42,798 nt of DNA from Conexivisphaerales archaeon (lineage in GTDB: Archaea > Thermoproteota > Nitrososphaeria > Conexivisphaerales > UBA164): NCBI GenBank assembly GCA_030756715.1, contig JAVBJD010000006.1, positions 1-42,798 of the forward strand, in the 5' to 3' direction. The notes beneath the pieces are model-generated. The model was not told where the DNA came from. It did no database searches and saw only the letters and a list, made by a program, of their open reading frames with translations. A program made the translations under genes and the position numbers. Shown here one piece after another: positions 28,599 to 38,533 of the stretch (the first letter of the stretch is position 1; the number at the start of each line of letters is the position of its first letter).

Positions 28599-28796
28599 AC
28601 ATCAATGTATACACAGATGGCATTAATTAAATTTTTCAAAAACACGATGCATAGGTTTCAAATACTTGAATACGAAATCAAAATTATAAAAATAGAAAGC
28701 CTTTTAAAGTGTGATTAAAATTTTTATAAATGTATGAAGAAACTGAACTGCGTTGATGGCTTTGCCAAATGAAATGATGCACCTCGGCTGATCTTT

Positions 28797-29897
28797 ATGC
28801 AAACAAACATTGTATCCGAGGGAAATGTTAGAATAATAAAAAAGGTTGGAGGTAGTGAAGCTTTTTACAATCCTCTTGGAGAATTTTCCAGAGATGTTTT
28901 TGTTAAGCTCTTTAGCGCGTATGCTCTAAACAAAGGTGAAAATTTGATTTACGCGGAACCATTTTCAGGAACAGGTATAAAGGGCATTAGACTTTCAGTT
29001 GAGGGTAAAGGTTTTTCCACGTTTATTTTTAACGACATAAATAAGGGAAGTTTAGAAATAGCAAAGAAAAACTGGAACACCAACAACGTAAAAGGAAAAG
29101 GAATATTTTATAATTTAGAAGCAAACGATTTTTTTCAACGTTTAGTTAACTTGGGTAGGGTCGACGGAATTGACGTTGATCCATTCGGTTCATCTTCACC
29201 ATATATTTTTAACGCCATAAGATCAGTCAAGGGTGGAGGTATTATTTCCTTTACCTTTACAGACACTCAGGTTCTTGGCGGAATACATTCAGAAGCTTTG
29301 GAAAAAAGATATCATATAAAAGCAAAAAAAGTTCAATTTCTTAAAGAACTGCAGGCGAGAATCGCGATAACTAACGTTATTTTAGAAGCTTCTACCGTTA
29401 ATATTGCGGCCGTTCCTGTTTTTGCCCACGTTGATAAACATTACATAAGATCTTACCATATAATAAAACCAAAAGCTTCGCTAGCAGGCGAACTTGTTAA
29501 AGATATCAAATACCTAACCATAAGCGATTGCGGATTTGTTTCTTTAGAAGAAAGACCTTATTGCCCTTATTGTGGTGAACCCACAGATACAGTAGGGCCT
29601 CTGTATACTGGAAAAATCTTTGATAAGGATTTGGTTAAAAAGGCTCATTATATTTCTGATGACTGCGAGCGGTGTGCAGATCTTTTTAATGCGGCTCTTG
29701 AAGAATTTGATCGCATTCCATTTTACTACGATACTAAGTATATAGCTTCCATTATTAAAACGTCAACGCCATCAAAAACGTCGTTGATAGATAAACTAAA
29801 TAAATCTGGATTTAGAGCCTCTCGAACGGTATTTTGTCCTACCGGCATAAAAACAGATGCCCCCTTTGGAGTCTTTAAATCAACGTTTTATCAATAA
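28797..29897 (+). CDS. trm1: tRNA (guanine26-N2)-dimethyltransferase Trm1
   Basis: VSEGNVRI, FYNPLGEFSRDV, DVDPFGSSSPYIFNAIRSVKGGGIISFTFTDT. Confidence 0.94.
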   Translation: MQTNIVSEGNVRIIKKVGGSEAFYNPLGEFSRDVFVKLFSAYALNKGENLIYAEPFSGTGIKGIRLSVEGKGFSTFIFNDINKGSLEIAKKNWNTNNVKGKGIFYNLEANDFFQRLVNLGRVDGIDVDPFGSSSPYIFNAIRSVKGGGIISFTFTDTQVLGGIHSEALEKRYHIKAKKVQFLKELQARIAITNVILEASTVNIAAVPVFAHVDKHYIRSYHIIKPKASLAGELVKDIKYLTISDCGFVSLEERPYCPYCGEPTDTVGPLYTGKIFDKDLVKKAHYISDDCERCADLFNAALEEFDRIPFYYDTKYIASIIKTSTPSKTSLIDKLNKSGFRASRTVFCPTGIKTDAPFGVFKSTFYQ

Positions 29898-29942
29898 TTT
29901 TAAGAATAATTATAAGTACGCTGAACCAAAATACTTAAAGGC

Positions 29943-30884
29943 TTGAAAATAGTTTTTTTGGGCACTTCGGCGGCTGTTCCTACAAGAGAAAGGAATACTG
30001 CTTCAATCTACATAATGACAACGAACGGGGCGTATCTTTTTGATGCTGGCGAGGGACTGCAAAAACAGCTTCAGATAGCTGGTTTAAACCCCATAAAGAT
30101 CAAAGCTGTTTTTATTTCTCATATGCACTTTGACCACGTGCTGGGTTTACCGGGACTTTTAATGACAATGGCTCTGTTAAACAGAAAAGAAAAGCTGACG
30201 ATCGTTGGTACAAGAAAGCTATTCCAATTTTTAAAAATGTTCGACAAAGAATTTTATATGGACCTGACATTTGAAATTGAATTCATAGAGGCTCATCAGG
30301 GAAGCGTATACAGAAATAAGGAAATAGAGGTTTTAGCTTTTCCGACGATTCACAGTACAGAATCATATGCATATAGGCTATTCGAATATAAGCTGAAGAG
30401 AAAGTTTCATCCAGAAAAGGCGTTGGAACTTGGAATACCTAAAGGGCCGCTTTGGAACAAGCTACAGTTAGGAGAAAGCATTATCGTTAACGGCAAGAGA
30501 ATAACACCAGAAATGGTTAGCGATTCTCCTCCTTCACCTATTTCCGTATCTATAACCGGGGATACTGCTTATTTTGAGCAGCTAATAGATTTTTTTAAAG
30601 GAACGGACGTGCTTATCCACGAGTCGACATTTTCTAGAGAGCTCACTGACAAAGCGAGCGAAATGCTGCACTCAACCACCGAACAGGCAGCGACTGTAGC
30701 CCTCAAGTCAGGCGCTAAACTTTTAGTGCTTTACCATTTTAGCGAAAGATACAAAGACGTAAGGCTTCTTGAAGAAGAAGCAAAGAAAATTTTTCCAAAC
30801 ACAGTAGCCGCAAAAGATTTTATGTGTGTAAAAATTGAAGATAATGATATAAATGTTATAAATAATATTGAAAAATGTGAGTGA
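29943..30884 (+). CDS. rnz: Ribonuclease Z
   Basis: FLGTSAAVPTRERNTASI, SHMHFDHVLGLPG metal motif, GDTAYFE, HESTFS; TTG start. Confidence 0.95.
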   Translation: MKIVFLGTSAAVPTRERNTASIYIMTTNGAYLFDAGEGLQKQLQIAGLNPIKIKAVFISHMHFDHVLGLPGLLMTMALLNRKEKLTIVGTRKLFQFLKMFDKEFYMDLTFEIEFIEAHQGSVYRNKEIEVLAFPTIHSTESYAYRLFEYKLKRKFHPEKALELGIPKGPLWNKLQLGESIIVNGKRITPEMVSDSPPSPISVSITGDTAYFEQLIDFFKGTDVLIHESTFSRELTDKASEMLHSTTEQAATVALKSGAKLLVLYHFSERYKDVRLLEEEAKKIFPNTVAAKDFMCVKIEDNDINVINNIEKCE

Positions 30885-31692
30885 TTCTCAGGGGACTTAT
30901 CTTTACGTTCGGTGGGATACATCCGATACGATTCTTCTATCATACTATGTCGTAATAGGAGGGGAGGTCAAGGTAAACGGCTATTATTCTTTAAAAGCAA
31001 ACCCAAACAAGGTTCTTAAGTCTCTTGATAGCATAGCTAAAAAGTATGGAATTGAAAGGTTAATAATACAGAATAGTTTGGGCTTAAGTAAAGAAAAGCT
31101 TCAGAAGGACGGACTAGGTTCAACAGAAAGTCAACGATGGATGCTAAAGCTGAGAAAGATTGACCAGATATTTCAATCTCTTACTCAGCTTAACAACGGA
31201 ATAAGTTACGAGATAAAAGATGGCGTTTATTCGCCAGGTAAATGCTATTTGGGCAGGTTTATCAGACTGTATGAAAACGGTGAAGCCTTGTTTGAAAACA
31301 TACAAGTTAGAATACCCAGATCCGTGCTAGAATACGCTGCTTATCTTTTTGAAAATCTGATCGTGCCAGGCATCACATTTATCAGGTACGTTGACGGTAA
31401 AGAAGACAGCTATACGATAAAAATAACAAAAGAAAAAACAATAAATGTACCGCTCGCAAAAAATTTTAAAGGTTACATAATAATCTGGTTAAGAAAAAAG
31501 GGAGATCATTTGTTGGCTAATGTAAGCGAAGGTAAGACTTATTATGAGGCGATGAGGAAGCATAAAAAAATGGTTTTAAAAAAGATGATAGAGTGGATAA
31601 ATGAGACTAAAGAAACCAGCTTTTTAACATCCATAGTATCTCTAGATCATACAAAGATCAATGATCTAATACGTAAAATAAAGGAAAAGTAA
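30868..31692 (+). CDS. Hypothetical protein
   Basis: 274-aa ORF overlapping the end of rnz in the same direction; no family recognised. Confidence 0.65.
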   Translation: MKNVSDSQGTYLYVRWDTSDTILLSYYVVIGGEVKVNGYYSLKANPNKVLKSLDSIAKKYGIERLIIQNSLGLSKEKLQKDGLGSTESQRWMLKLRKIDQIFQSLTQLNNGISYEIKDGVYSPGKCYLGRFIRLYENGEALFENIQVRIPRSVLEYAAYLFENLIVPGITFIRYVDGKEDSYTIKITKEKTINVPLAKNFKGYIIIWLRKKGDHLLANVSEGKTYYEAMRKHKKMVLKKMIEWINETKETSFLTSIVSLDHTKINDLIRKIKEK

Positions 31693-31694
31693 TA

Positions 31695-32702
31695 TTATGC
31701 TACATTTAATTGCAAGCTTTTGATTATGTTATATATTTCAACCGAAGCATCTGGCAATTTAGGAACATTAACCTTTTCTTTAGAATCAAAATATTCTTTA
31801 ATTTTAACGGGATCTGTTTCTTTCTTTATATACCCTTTGTTTAAAAGATAGGCTTCAACATCTGTTTCGTAAGAAAAAACGCTTACTGTTTTTATGCCGA
31901 GAAGTAAGGCTTCTACGTTCATTGTGCCTCCACCTCCGACAAATGCGTATGATCGTTCGAGCACGTTTGGCCCGAAGAATTCTCCGCCGTAAATTACAAG
32001 ATTACCAATTATTTTTTCAATATTATAGTATCTTTTAAGGAGAACAACCTTTTTATCCGGATATTCATTAGCTATATCAAGCGCAAATTTCTCAAAGTCT
32101 ACGTGATCTTTTATGTACGAAGCCAAATATTCGCTTTCTCTGATTACAATGCTACCTGCCGAAAGTTCTTCTATACGGTTTTTAGGGGGCCAAATGTTTT
32201 TTCTGTACAACCAAGACGTTGGATCCAGACTTTTGTATTTTAAAATTCTTTTATTTTCGATTCCATATTTTACAAATTTTTCTTTTTTTATTATCCACGG
32301 CGTTAATAAATAGCTTGATAACGGAACAGTTAGCCTGCATACGAAAGTGCTGTGAGGTGAATCACATACAAGGATATGAGGTATTCCGAGGCCAAAGGAT
32401 ACCCTTGCAGCCTCTGGACTCCCAAATGAAATGCTTATATCGGGTTTTAAATCGCTTATTAAGTTGCTCAATTCAAGTATTCTTTTTCCGCTTTGAACGA
32501 GCTTCTCTCTTAAATCGCCTCCGCCATGAGACCCAACTACAGCATATTTTGAATTTAGAGTTATTCTTGCAAAAACCCTCTGAAGCTCCTCGTATTCCCT
32601 GAGCGTTATAAATAACTCATTACCGTCTTTTAAAAAACTGTCCTCAAGAGCCCTTGTCATCAGGTAATGTTTTGGAGTTAAAGCGTCTATCCATACCTTC
32701 AT
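31695..32702 (-). CDS. DUF354 family protein (glycosyltransferase-like fold)
   Basis: MKVWIDALTPKHYLMTRAL...GSHGGGDLREKL...DISISFGSPEAARVSFGLGIPHILVCDSPHS. Confidence 0.88.
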   Translation of the reverse strand: MKVWIDALTPKHYLMTRALEDSFLKDGNELFITLREYEELQRVFARITLNSKYAVVGSHGGGDLREKLVQSGKRILELSNLISDLKPDISISFGSPEAARVSFGLGIPHILVCDSPHSTFVCRLTVPLSSYLLTPWIIKKEKFVKYGIENKRILKYKSLDPTSWLYRKNIWPPKNRIEELSAGSIVIRESEYLASYIKDHVDFEKFALDIANEYPDKKVVLLKRYYNIEKIIGNLVIYGGEFFGPNVLERSYAFVGGGGTMNVEALLLGIKTVSVFSYETDVEAYLLNKGYIKKETDPVKIKEYFDSKEKVNVPKLPDASVEIYNIIKSLQLNVA

Positions 32703-33487
32703 CTTTCGATTACTCCCATGAGCTTTCTTACGCGTTCTGGGTCTACCGGATTCTCAACCTTACCGTTTACTTTAAAGTAAGTCCCAACTATAGCTCCATC
32801 AGCGTGCTTTAACAGAGTTTTTGCGTTTCCAGGATCAAGTCCGCTACCTATGAGAACTGGAATTTTAACTTTACCTCTTACAGCCTGAACCTCTTCGGCT
32901 AAAGGCGGGCTACCAGTTCTTGAGCCAGTTACTATTATGGCATCTGCAAGCCCTCTTTCTTCAACATCTAAAGCAGATTCTTCAATTGGTCTTTGCAGTA
33001 ACGGATATGAATGCTTTACATGAACATCAGCCAGAACAGCAACATTTGATTTAAGGCTGCTTCTTAAACGCATGAGCGATGATCCGCACCCTTCTATTAT
33101 TCCCTGGTCAGTTACGTATGTCTCATTCAACACGTTAACCCTTATAAAATTTAAATCAAAAGCCTCTGCAAGAGATAGCGCCCCTGTACACCCATTTCTC
33201 AATAGATTCACTCCGATAGGAAGCTTAGCGTTCTTCTTTATTTCGCATAAAACACGTGAATAAGAAGCTATAACCTCAGGATTTGAACTAGGGTCCTTAA
33301 AGTAAGGAACATCCCATAAGTTCTCAACCATTACTCCGTCGACGCCACCTTTTTGCAAGCTGTTTAGATCATTGAGCGCCATTTCTATAACTTGGCTTAG
33401 ACTTGTATATCCTGGGGAACCTAAAAGTGGCTTTAAATGTATCATCCCAATTATGAATGGTCTTTTTTTAAATGGAAGCTTAACCAA
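32699..33487 (-). CDS. BtpA family protein
   Basis: IGMIHLKPLLGSPGY...GGVDGVMVENLWDVP...PIGVNLLRNG...GSGLDPGNAKTLLKHADGAIVGTYFKVNG. Confidence 0.92.
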   Translation of the reverse strand: MVKLPFKKRPFIIGMIHLKPLLGSPGYTSLSQVIEMALNDLNSLQKGGVDGVMVENLWDVPYFKDPSSNPEVIASYSRVLCEIKKNAKLPIGVNLLRNGCTGALSLAEAFDLNFIRVNVLNETYVTDQGIIEGCGSSLMRLRSSLKSNVAVLADVHVKHSYPLLQRPIEESALDVEERGLADAIIVTGSRTGSPPLAEEVQAVRGKVKIPVLIGSGLDPGNAKTLLKHADGAIVGTYFKVNGKVENPVDPERVRKLMGVIER

Positions 33488-33602
33488 TTCGATTAAGAAC
33501 TTTACGCTTTAAAGAATTTAAACCTTTGCAATTTTCAAAATTTGTTGACAGACAAAAAAGAAAGAGTTAAAAACTAACACCTTAACCCATTTATGACCAA
33601 GT

Positions 33603-34655
33603 ATGAGTATAAACTGGAACGCAAATTCAAAGGCTTTTGAAAATCTGCTTGAAGCTATCGGTCGTACACCGCTTGTCAAATTACAGAAGATTCCAAAGGA
33701 CGCTGGCGTAAATGCTACAATATACGCAAAGCTCGATTATCTTAACCCTTCGGGAAGCCTTAAAGACAGAGTTTACTACAGGATGATAACGGAGGCTATC
33801 AAAAGAGGAGACCTAAAGCCAGGTATGGAAATAGTTGAAGTTAGCACAGGAAATGCTGGTATAGCTTGCACTTGGGTAGGAACACTACTGGGTTATAAAG
33901 TGACGATAGTGATGCCCGCGGGCATGTCAGAAGAAAGGAAAAAACTCATAAGGGCTTTGGGTGGCAACATAGTAGAAACTCCCGGGGCAGAAAGCGATGC
34001 TGACATTTCTTATGAAGTAGCAATGAAAATGTACAAAGAGCATCCGGATAAGTACTGGTTCCCGGATCAGTACTCTAATCCTGATGCTATTGCTGCTCAT
34101 CATGACACAACAGGTGCAGAAATATGGGAACAGACGGGTGGAAAAGTAGATGCACTTGTTTTAACCCAGGGGACAGGTGGCACTCTTACAGGAGCTGGTA
34201 AATACTTAAGGGAAAAGAACCCTAAAGTAAAGCTCTACGCAGTAGAACCAACTGAAGCGCCAATGCTTTCCAAGAGAAAATGGGGGAGCCACAAGATAGA
34301 AGGGATAGGGGACGGATTTGTGCCAAGGAATCTTGATGTAAGCATGCTTGACGGCGTAGTGACTGTAAGCTCCAGTGATGCAATATACTATGCCAAGCAG
34401 CTTATGCTAAAGGAAAAAATACTAGCTGGAATATCATCAGGGGCAAACGTAGCAGCTGCTGTGAAGGTAGCTAAGAAACACCCAGAGCTTAAGCACATAG
34501 TTGTCATGATGAACGACTCTGCAATGAGGTACTTTACTACAGAACTCTTTGATGTCAAGAAAGTCGTGGAAATACCTGAAAGAGAACACCCTATGGATGA
34601 ATACACTAAGGAACAGCTTGATAAATATCAATCAAAATGGGAAATAATAGAATAA
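33603..34655 (+). CDS. Cysteine synthase / cystathionine beta-synthase family
   Basis: AIGRTPLVKL, NPSGSLKDRV PLP lysine, STGNAGIA, TQGTGGTLTGAGKYL. Confidence 0.93.
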   Translation: MSINWNANSKAFENLLEAIGRTPLVKLQKIPKDAGVNATIYAKLDYLNPSGSLKDRVYYRMITEAIKRGDLKPGMEIVEVSTGNAGIACTWVGTLLGYKVTIVMPAGMSEERKKLIRALGGNIVETPGAESDADISYEVAMKMYKEHPDKYWFPDQYSNPDAIAAHHDTTGAEIWEQTGGKVDALVLTQGTGGTLTGAGKYLREKNPKVKLYAVEPTEAPMLSKRKWGSHKIEGIGDGFVPRNLDVSMLDGVVTVSSSDAIYYAKQLMLKEKILAGISSGANVAAAVKVAKKHPELKHIVVMMNDSAMRYFTTELFDVKKVVEIPEREHPMDEYTKEQLDKYQSKWEIIE

Positions 34656-34660
34656 AATTT

Positions 34661-34993
34661 TCAAGATATACTTATTTTTGTTTTCTTTTCACGTTTCTTT
34701 GGAATTTCAACCATCAGTATGCCGTTCTTAAAAGTTGCTTTAACGCTTTCCGGATCTATTACAAACGGCAGCGTTATCTTTTTTCTGAATTTGTTTACTT
34801 CAATCTTTTTTCCAAAGCCTTCAAAAGATGACCAGTAAACTTTTTTGTTCATCGTTGCAACTATTTCAACTTCGTTTTCTTTTATGTATATTTCTATTTG
34901 ATTTCTGTCCTTTATAAAAGGCAGGTCTATAGTGATTATGTAACTATCGCTTGTTTCATATATTTCGCTTAAAGGTTCAACGTTGTCTATCAT
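34661..34993 (-). CDS. Hsp20/alpha-crystallin family protein (second copy)
   Basis: PLSEIYETSDSYIITIDLPFI...ATFKNGILMVEIPK. Confidence 0.88.
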   Translation of the reverse strand: MIDNVEPLSEIYETSDSYIITIDLPFIKDRNQIEIYIKENEVEIVATMNKKVYWSSFEGFGKKIEVNKFRKKITLPFVIDPESVKATFKNGILMVEIPKKREKKTKISIS

Positions 34994-34999
34994 TTTCCA

Positions 35000-35740
35000 T
35001 CACCTGTACATTGAAGGTATAGCTTCCATCTTGTTCTGTGTAGTTCTTGCAGATAGATCCTTAAGGTTTAACCTTATTTCATCAGCTTTTTCCAGCAGTT
35101 CCTGAACGTCAATTTTTATGTCTAGCAATTTTGAAAGCGCTTCAAGAGCTGAAGCAGCGGCCCCTGGGTCAGGATAAGTTGGGAAACTCTCAGCTATTAT
35201 AGCGTATGCATCTATGTTTCTATCCTTTAAGAGAGATAATAACTCTGCAAATATTCCCGCAACAAATCCCTCTTCAAGCGGTTTTATCCCCTTTTCTTTC
35301 AAAATTTCTAGTCCTTTCTCAGAATTTGAGACACTCACCACTTCCGGTTTTTGTATTTCTATTCTCCTTTGTGTCGGATAGCCGTTAATTGAAACTGCAA
35401 AGGCTATCCTTTTTTCATAAAACCAGTCTGCTATGGTTCTTGAAAGGTTTTTTACTAGTGCAGCTGGTATAGGCACTTCTGAAGTTATTACGAGGAGCTT
35501 TCCATCAGAATAAGCAGCCAGTGGTTCTTGGATCAACCCCATTTTAACGCTTTGAATGGGCGGTAAAGCTGCGCTTTTGAAATAAGCCACAGGTCTCATG
35601 TGCATTTTTTCTACAAGATGGAACGAAGATATTACGCCAACTAGTCCTATGTCTGGTAAGCCTTCTATCGCTATCAAGTTGGCAGGAAGCGGTTCAAGCT
35701 CAACGACGTCTACATCGTAATATTCAAGATGCACAACCAT
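35000..35740 (-). CDS. PAC2 family protein (proteasome assembly chaperone-like)
   Basis: LIAIEGLPDIGLVGVISSFHLVEKMHMRPVAYF; GFVAGIFAELLSLLKDRNIDAYAIIAESFPTYPDPGAAASALEALSKLL. Confidence 0.92.
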   Translation of the reverse strand: MVVHLEYYDVDVVELEPLPANLIAIEGLPDIGLVGVISSFHLVEKMHMRPVAYFKSAALPPIQSVKMGLIQEPLAAYSDGKLLVITSEVPIPAALVKNLSRTIADWFYEKRIAFAVSINGYPTQRRIEIQKPEVVSVSNSEKGLEILKEKGIKPLEEGFVAGIFAELLSLLKDRNIDAYAIIAESFPTYPDPGAAASALEALSKLLDIKIDVQELLEKADEIRLNLKDLSARTTQNKMEAIPSMYR

Positions 35741-35805
35741 GTTTGTTATTATTCATGAGCTAAGATTTAAGCTTTTTAACAATTTGCTGCAACGCTTTTT
35801 AAATT

Positions 35806-36732
35806 TCAATGCATCACAGCAATTACAAAAGCAATAAACAGCGTTATAGCGAGTATCCAGTCAACAGGTTTCATTTTAAAATCATGATAGTATGTTCTCT
35901 TTTTATTAGCTCTAAAACCTCTTATGTCGGCTGACAAGGCTATGTTTTGAGAGGATCTTAGAACATCTATTACAAAATCAGCAATAATTATCCCGCTACT
36001 GTAAATGTAAATCCAGAACCTCTTTATAAAAGTTTTAGCAGGTAACAGTTTAAATCCACCTATAAATCCTCTACTTCTTAAAACTTCGGTTAAAGATGAA
36101 AAAGCATCTAACACTTTTGGTATAGAAACCAGCGCGAGTGTCATTGCAAAAGCGAGCTCATAAGGCACTTTAGATTTAACCATGCTTGTAAGCATATCTG
36201 AAGGCGATGATGTAAAGACAAGTATAAAAACCGAAGCTACTTCAAGAGCTGCTGGCACAGAAACCATTAATCCAAATAATAAACCCAAAAGTGAAACTCC
36301 CCTTATACCCATTGAAGGAGGTACAAGTGCGATTAAAAGCTGGCCTTTTAACCTACGAAAACCCGAAAAAGTTATGCTATCTATCCATGCTGAAGGTATT
36401 ATTATAGACAGCATCAAAAGAATTACGAATCTTAAGTTTTTAGTGGGGTTTGTCATAAAAAGATAAAGTAATAGCGTAAATGCAAGAAGCGATATCCCTA
36501 CATAAAAACCAAACGCGCTCGCAAGCGCTGGAACGGCTATAGCATAAAGTAATTTTACACGAGGATCTAGCTTGTAAAGAAAAGTTTTGCCATCCGAATA
36601 TGCGAATATAGATGCATAGCCCTTAAACCCTATAGCTTTCCACAGAAGGAAAAAGGCTATAATAGGACCTATTAAAATTAGGATTACAGCTACAAGGATT
36701 GATAAGGAAGCCGGCAAATAAACGATTAACAA
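35806..36732 (-). CDS. ECF transporter transmembrane (T) component, EcfT/CbiQ family
   Basis: LYKLDPRVKLLYAIAVP; VLRSRGF and LSADIRGFRANKKRTYY coupling motifs; multiple TM segments. Confidence 0.88.
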   Translation of the reverse strand: MLIVYLPASLSILVAVILILIGPIIAFFLLWKAIGFKGYASIFAYSDGKTFLYKLDPRVKLLYAIAVPALASAFGFYVGISLLAFTLLLYLFMTNPTKNLRFVILLMLSIIIPSAWIDSITFSGFRRLKGQLLIALVPPSMGIRGVSLLGLLFGLMVSVPAALEVASVFILVFTSSPSDMLTSMVKSKVPYELAFAMTLALVSIPKVLDAFSSLTEVLRSRGFIGGFKLLPAKTFIKRFWIYIYSSGIIIADFVIDVLRSSQNIALSADIRGFRANKKRTYYHDFKMKPVDWILAITLFIAFVIAVMH

Positions 36733-36836
36733 ATTTTAACCACCTATTACGCGCAAAAAATTAAATAACAAAGGACGCTTAAAAGGATTACTGGCATAAG
36801 ATAATCAAAACAAATTATAGATAAAAGAAATAGATA

Positions 36837-36847
36837 AATTTATAAGC
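36837..36847 (+). promoter_or_regulatory. TATA box of the thermosome gene
   Basis: AATTTATAAGC about 43-53 bp before the ATG at 36890; Shine-Dalgarno GGAGGTG at 36874-36880. Confidence 0.6.
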
Positions 36848-36889
36848 AGTAACCATATATTCATCATGGTTTTGGAGGTGAAATTGTAA

Positions 36890-38533
36890 ATGGCTGATGC
36901 TACTGCTATTCCAGCGGTTACTTCCACGGGACAACCAGTATTAATACTTAAAGAAGGAACTACAGAGAAAAAGGGAAAAGAAGCTCAGAGAAACAATTTT
37001 GAAGCAGTAAAAATAGTAAAAGACATAGTAAAAACTTCCTTAGGACCAAAAGGCATGGACAAAATGCTAGTTGACAGCCTCGGAGACGTAACGGTAACTA
37101 ACGATGGAGCTACAATATTAAAGGAAATGGACATCCAGCATCCAGCAGCAAAGATGATGGTAGAAATCGCAAAAGCTACAGACAACGAAGTTGGAGACGG
37201 CACTACATCTACAGTCGTTCTCGCAGGATATCTTATTGAAAAAGCAGAAGAACTGATAGACAAAGGGATACATCCGACCATAATCATTGATGGTTACATG
37301 AAAGCGTCTCAAGAAGCACTGAAAGTTCTTAAAAATATAGCTGAGAAAGTTAACCCTGATGATAAAGAGGTTTTAAAGAAAATAGCGAAGACTACACTTT
37401 CAACCAAGATGGTCTCCACTGAGGCCGAATATCTTGCGGACCTCGTTGTAAATGCAGTTTTGCAGGTAGCTGATAAACTAAACGGACAGTACAAGGTGGA
37501 CATAGACAACGTAAAGGTAGAGAAAAAACCAGGAGGATCTATAACAAATACCCAGCTTATCAAAGGAGTTGTTATTGACAAGGAAGTCGTTCACGCAAGT
37601 ATGCCTAAGTTAGTGAGGAACGCTAAGATAGCTTTGCTTAATGCGCCACTTGAAATAGAAAAGACAGAAATAGACGCTAAGATAAACATAACAGACCCAG
37701 AACAGATGAAGGCTTTCTTAGACGAAGAGACAAAGATACTCAAACAGATGGTCGACAAAATCAAATCAGTTGGAGCTAATGTAGTACTATGCCAGAAAGG
37801 AATAGATGACATGGCCCAGCATTATCTTGCTAAAGAAGGCATTCTCGCTGTAAGAAGAATAAAAATGAGCGATATGGACAAGCTTTCAAGGGCTACAGGC
37901 GGAAGGATAGTTACCAGCATAGATGATCTGTCTTCTGAAGATCTTGGATTTGCAGAGCTAGTTGAAGAAAGAAAAATCGAAGAGGACAAATGGGTTTTCG
38001 TAGAAGGTTGCAAGAACCCGAAAGCTGTAAGCATACTCGTCAGAGGCGGTGCGCAAAGAGTAGTGGATGAGGCAGAAAGGTCAATCCACGATGCGCTTAT
38101 GACAGTTAAGGACGTTCTTGAGAGACCATTGATAGTAGCAGGCGGAGGCGCTGCTGAAATAGAGGTCGCTACTCAATTAAGAAAATGGGCTCAAACCTTA
38201 GAGGGAAGGGTGCAGCTAGCAGCACTGGCTTTTGCTGAAGCTCTAGAAATGCTGGCCCTAACTTTAGCAGAAAACGCAGGCTTGGAACCGTTAGACATAT
38301 TGCCTGAGCTTCAGGCAGCTCACCAGAAGGGCGATAAATGGGCAGGGATAAACGTTCTAAAAGGAAAAGTAGATAACATGATGCAGAACAACGTCATAGA
38401 GCCAGAAATAGTTAAAGAACAGATAATCAAGGCCGCTACTGAAGCCGCTAGCATGATAATAAAGATAGACGATCTTATAGCCGCCAGCAAACCTGCAGAA
38501 AAAGAAACGCCTAAGTCATCTGAACAATATTAA
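36890..38533 (+). CDS. thsA: Thermosome (group II chaperonin) subunit
   Basis: VKTSLGPKGMDKMLVD, TNDGATILKEMDIQHPAAKM, GDGTTSTVVLAG. Confidence 0.98.
   Translation: MADATAIPAVTSTGQPVLILKEGTTEKKGKEAQRNNFEAVKIVKDIVKTSLGPKGMDKMLVDSLGDVTVTNDGATILKEMDIQHPAAKMMVEIAKATDNEVGDGTTSTVVLAGYLIEKAEELIDKGIHPTIIIDGYMKASQEALKVLKNIAEKVNPDDKEVLKKIAKTTLSTKMVSTEAEYLADLVVNAVLQVADKLNGQYKVDIDNVKVEKKPGGSITNTQLIKGVVIDKEVVHASMPKLVRNAKIALLNAPLEIEKTEIDAKINITDPEQMKAFLDEETKILKQMVDKIKSVGANVVLCQKGIDDMAQHYLAKEGILAVRRIKMSDMDKLSRATGGRIVTSIDDLSSEDLGFAELVEERKIEEDKWVFVEGCKNPKAVSILVRGGAQRVVDEAERSIHDALMTVKDVLERPLIVAGGGAAEIEVATQLRKWAQTLEGRVQLAALAFAEALEMLALTLAENAGLEPLDILPELQAAHQKGDKWAGINVLKGKVDNMMQNNVIEPEIVKEQIIKAATEAASMIIKIDDLIAASKPAEKETPKSSEQY

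Noticed and set aside
34388-34831. ORFs around the cysteine synthase 3' end (34388..34606, 34437..34631, 34637..34831)
   Set aside because: Antisense to cysteine synthase or to the Hsp20 gene; no independent support.
37309-37581. 90-aa minus-strand ORF inside the thermosome gene, plus similar antisense ORFs at 36985..37287, 37591..37812 and 37822..38034
   Set aside because: Antisense to a well-supported CDS; Ser/Phe/Leu-rich translation typical of shadow ORFs.
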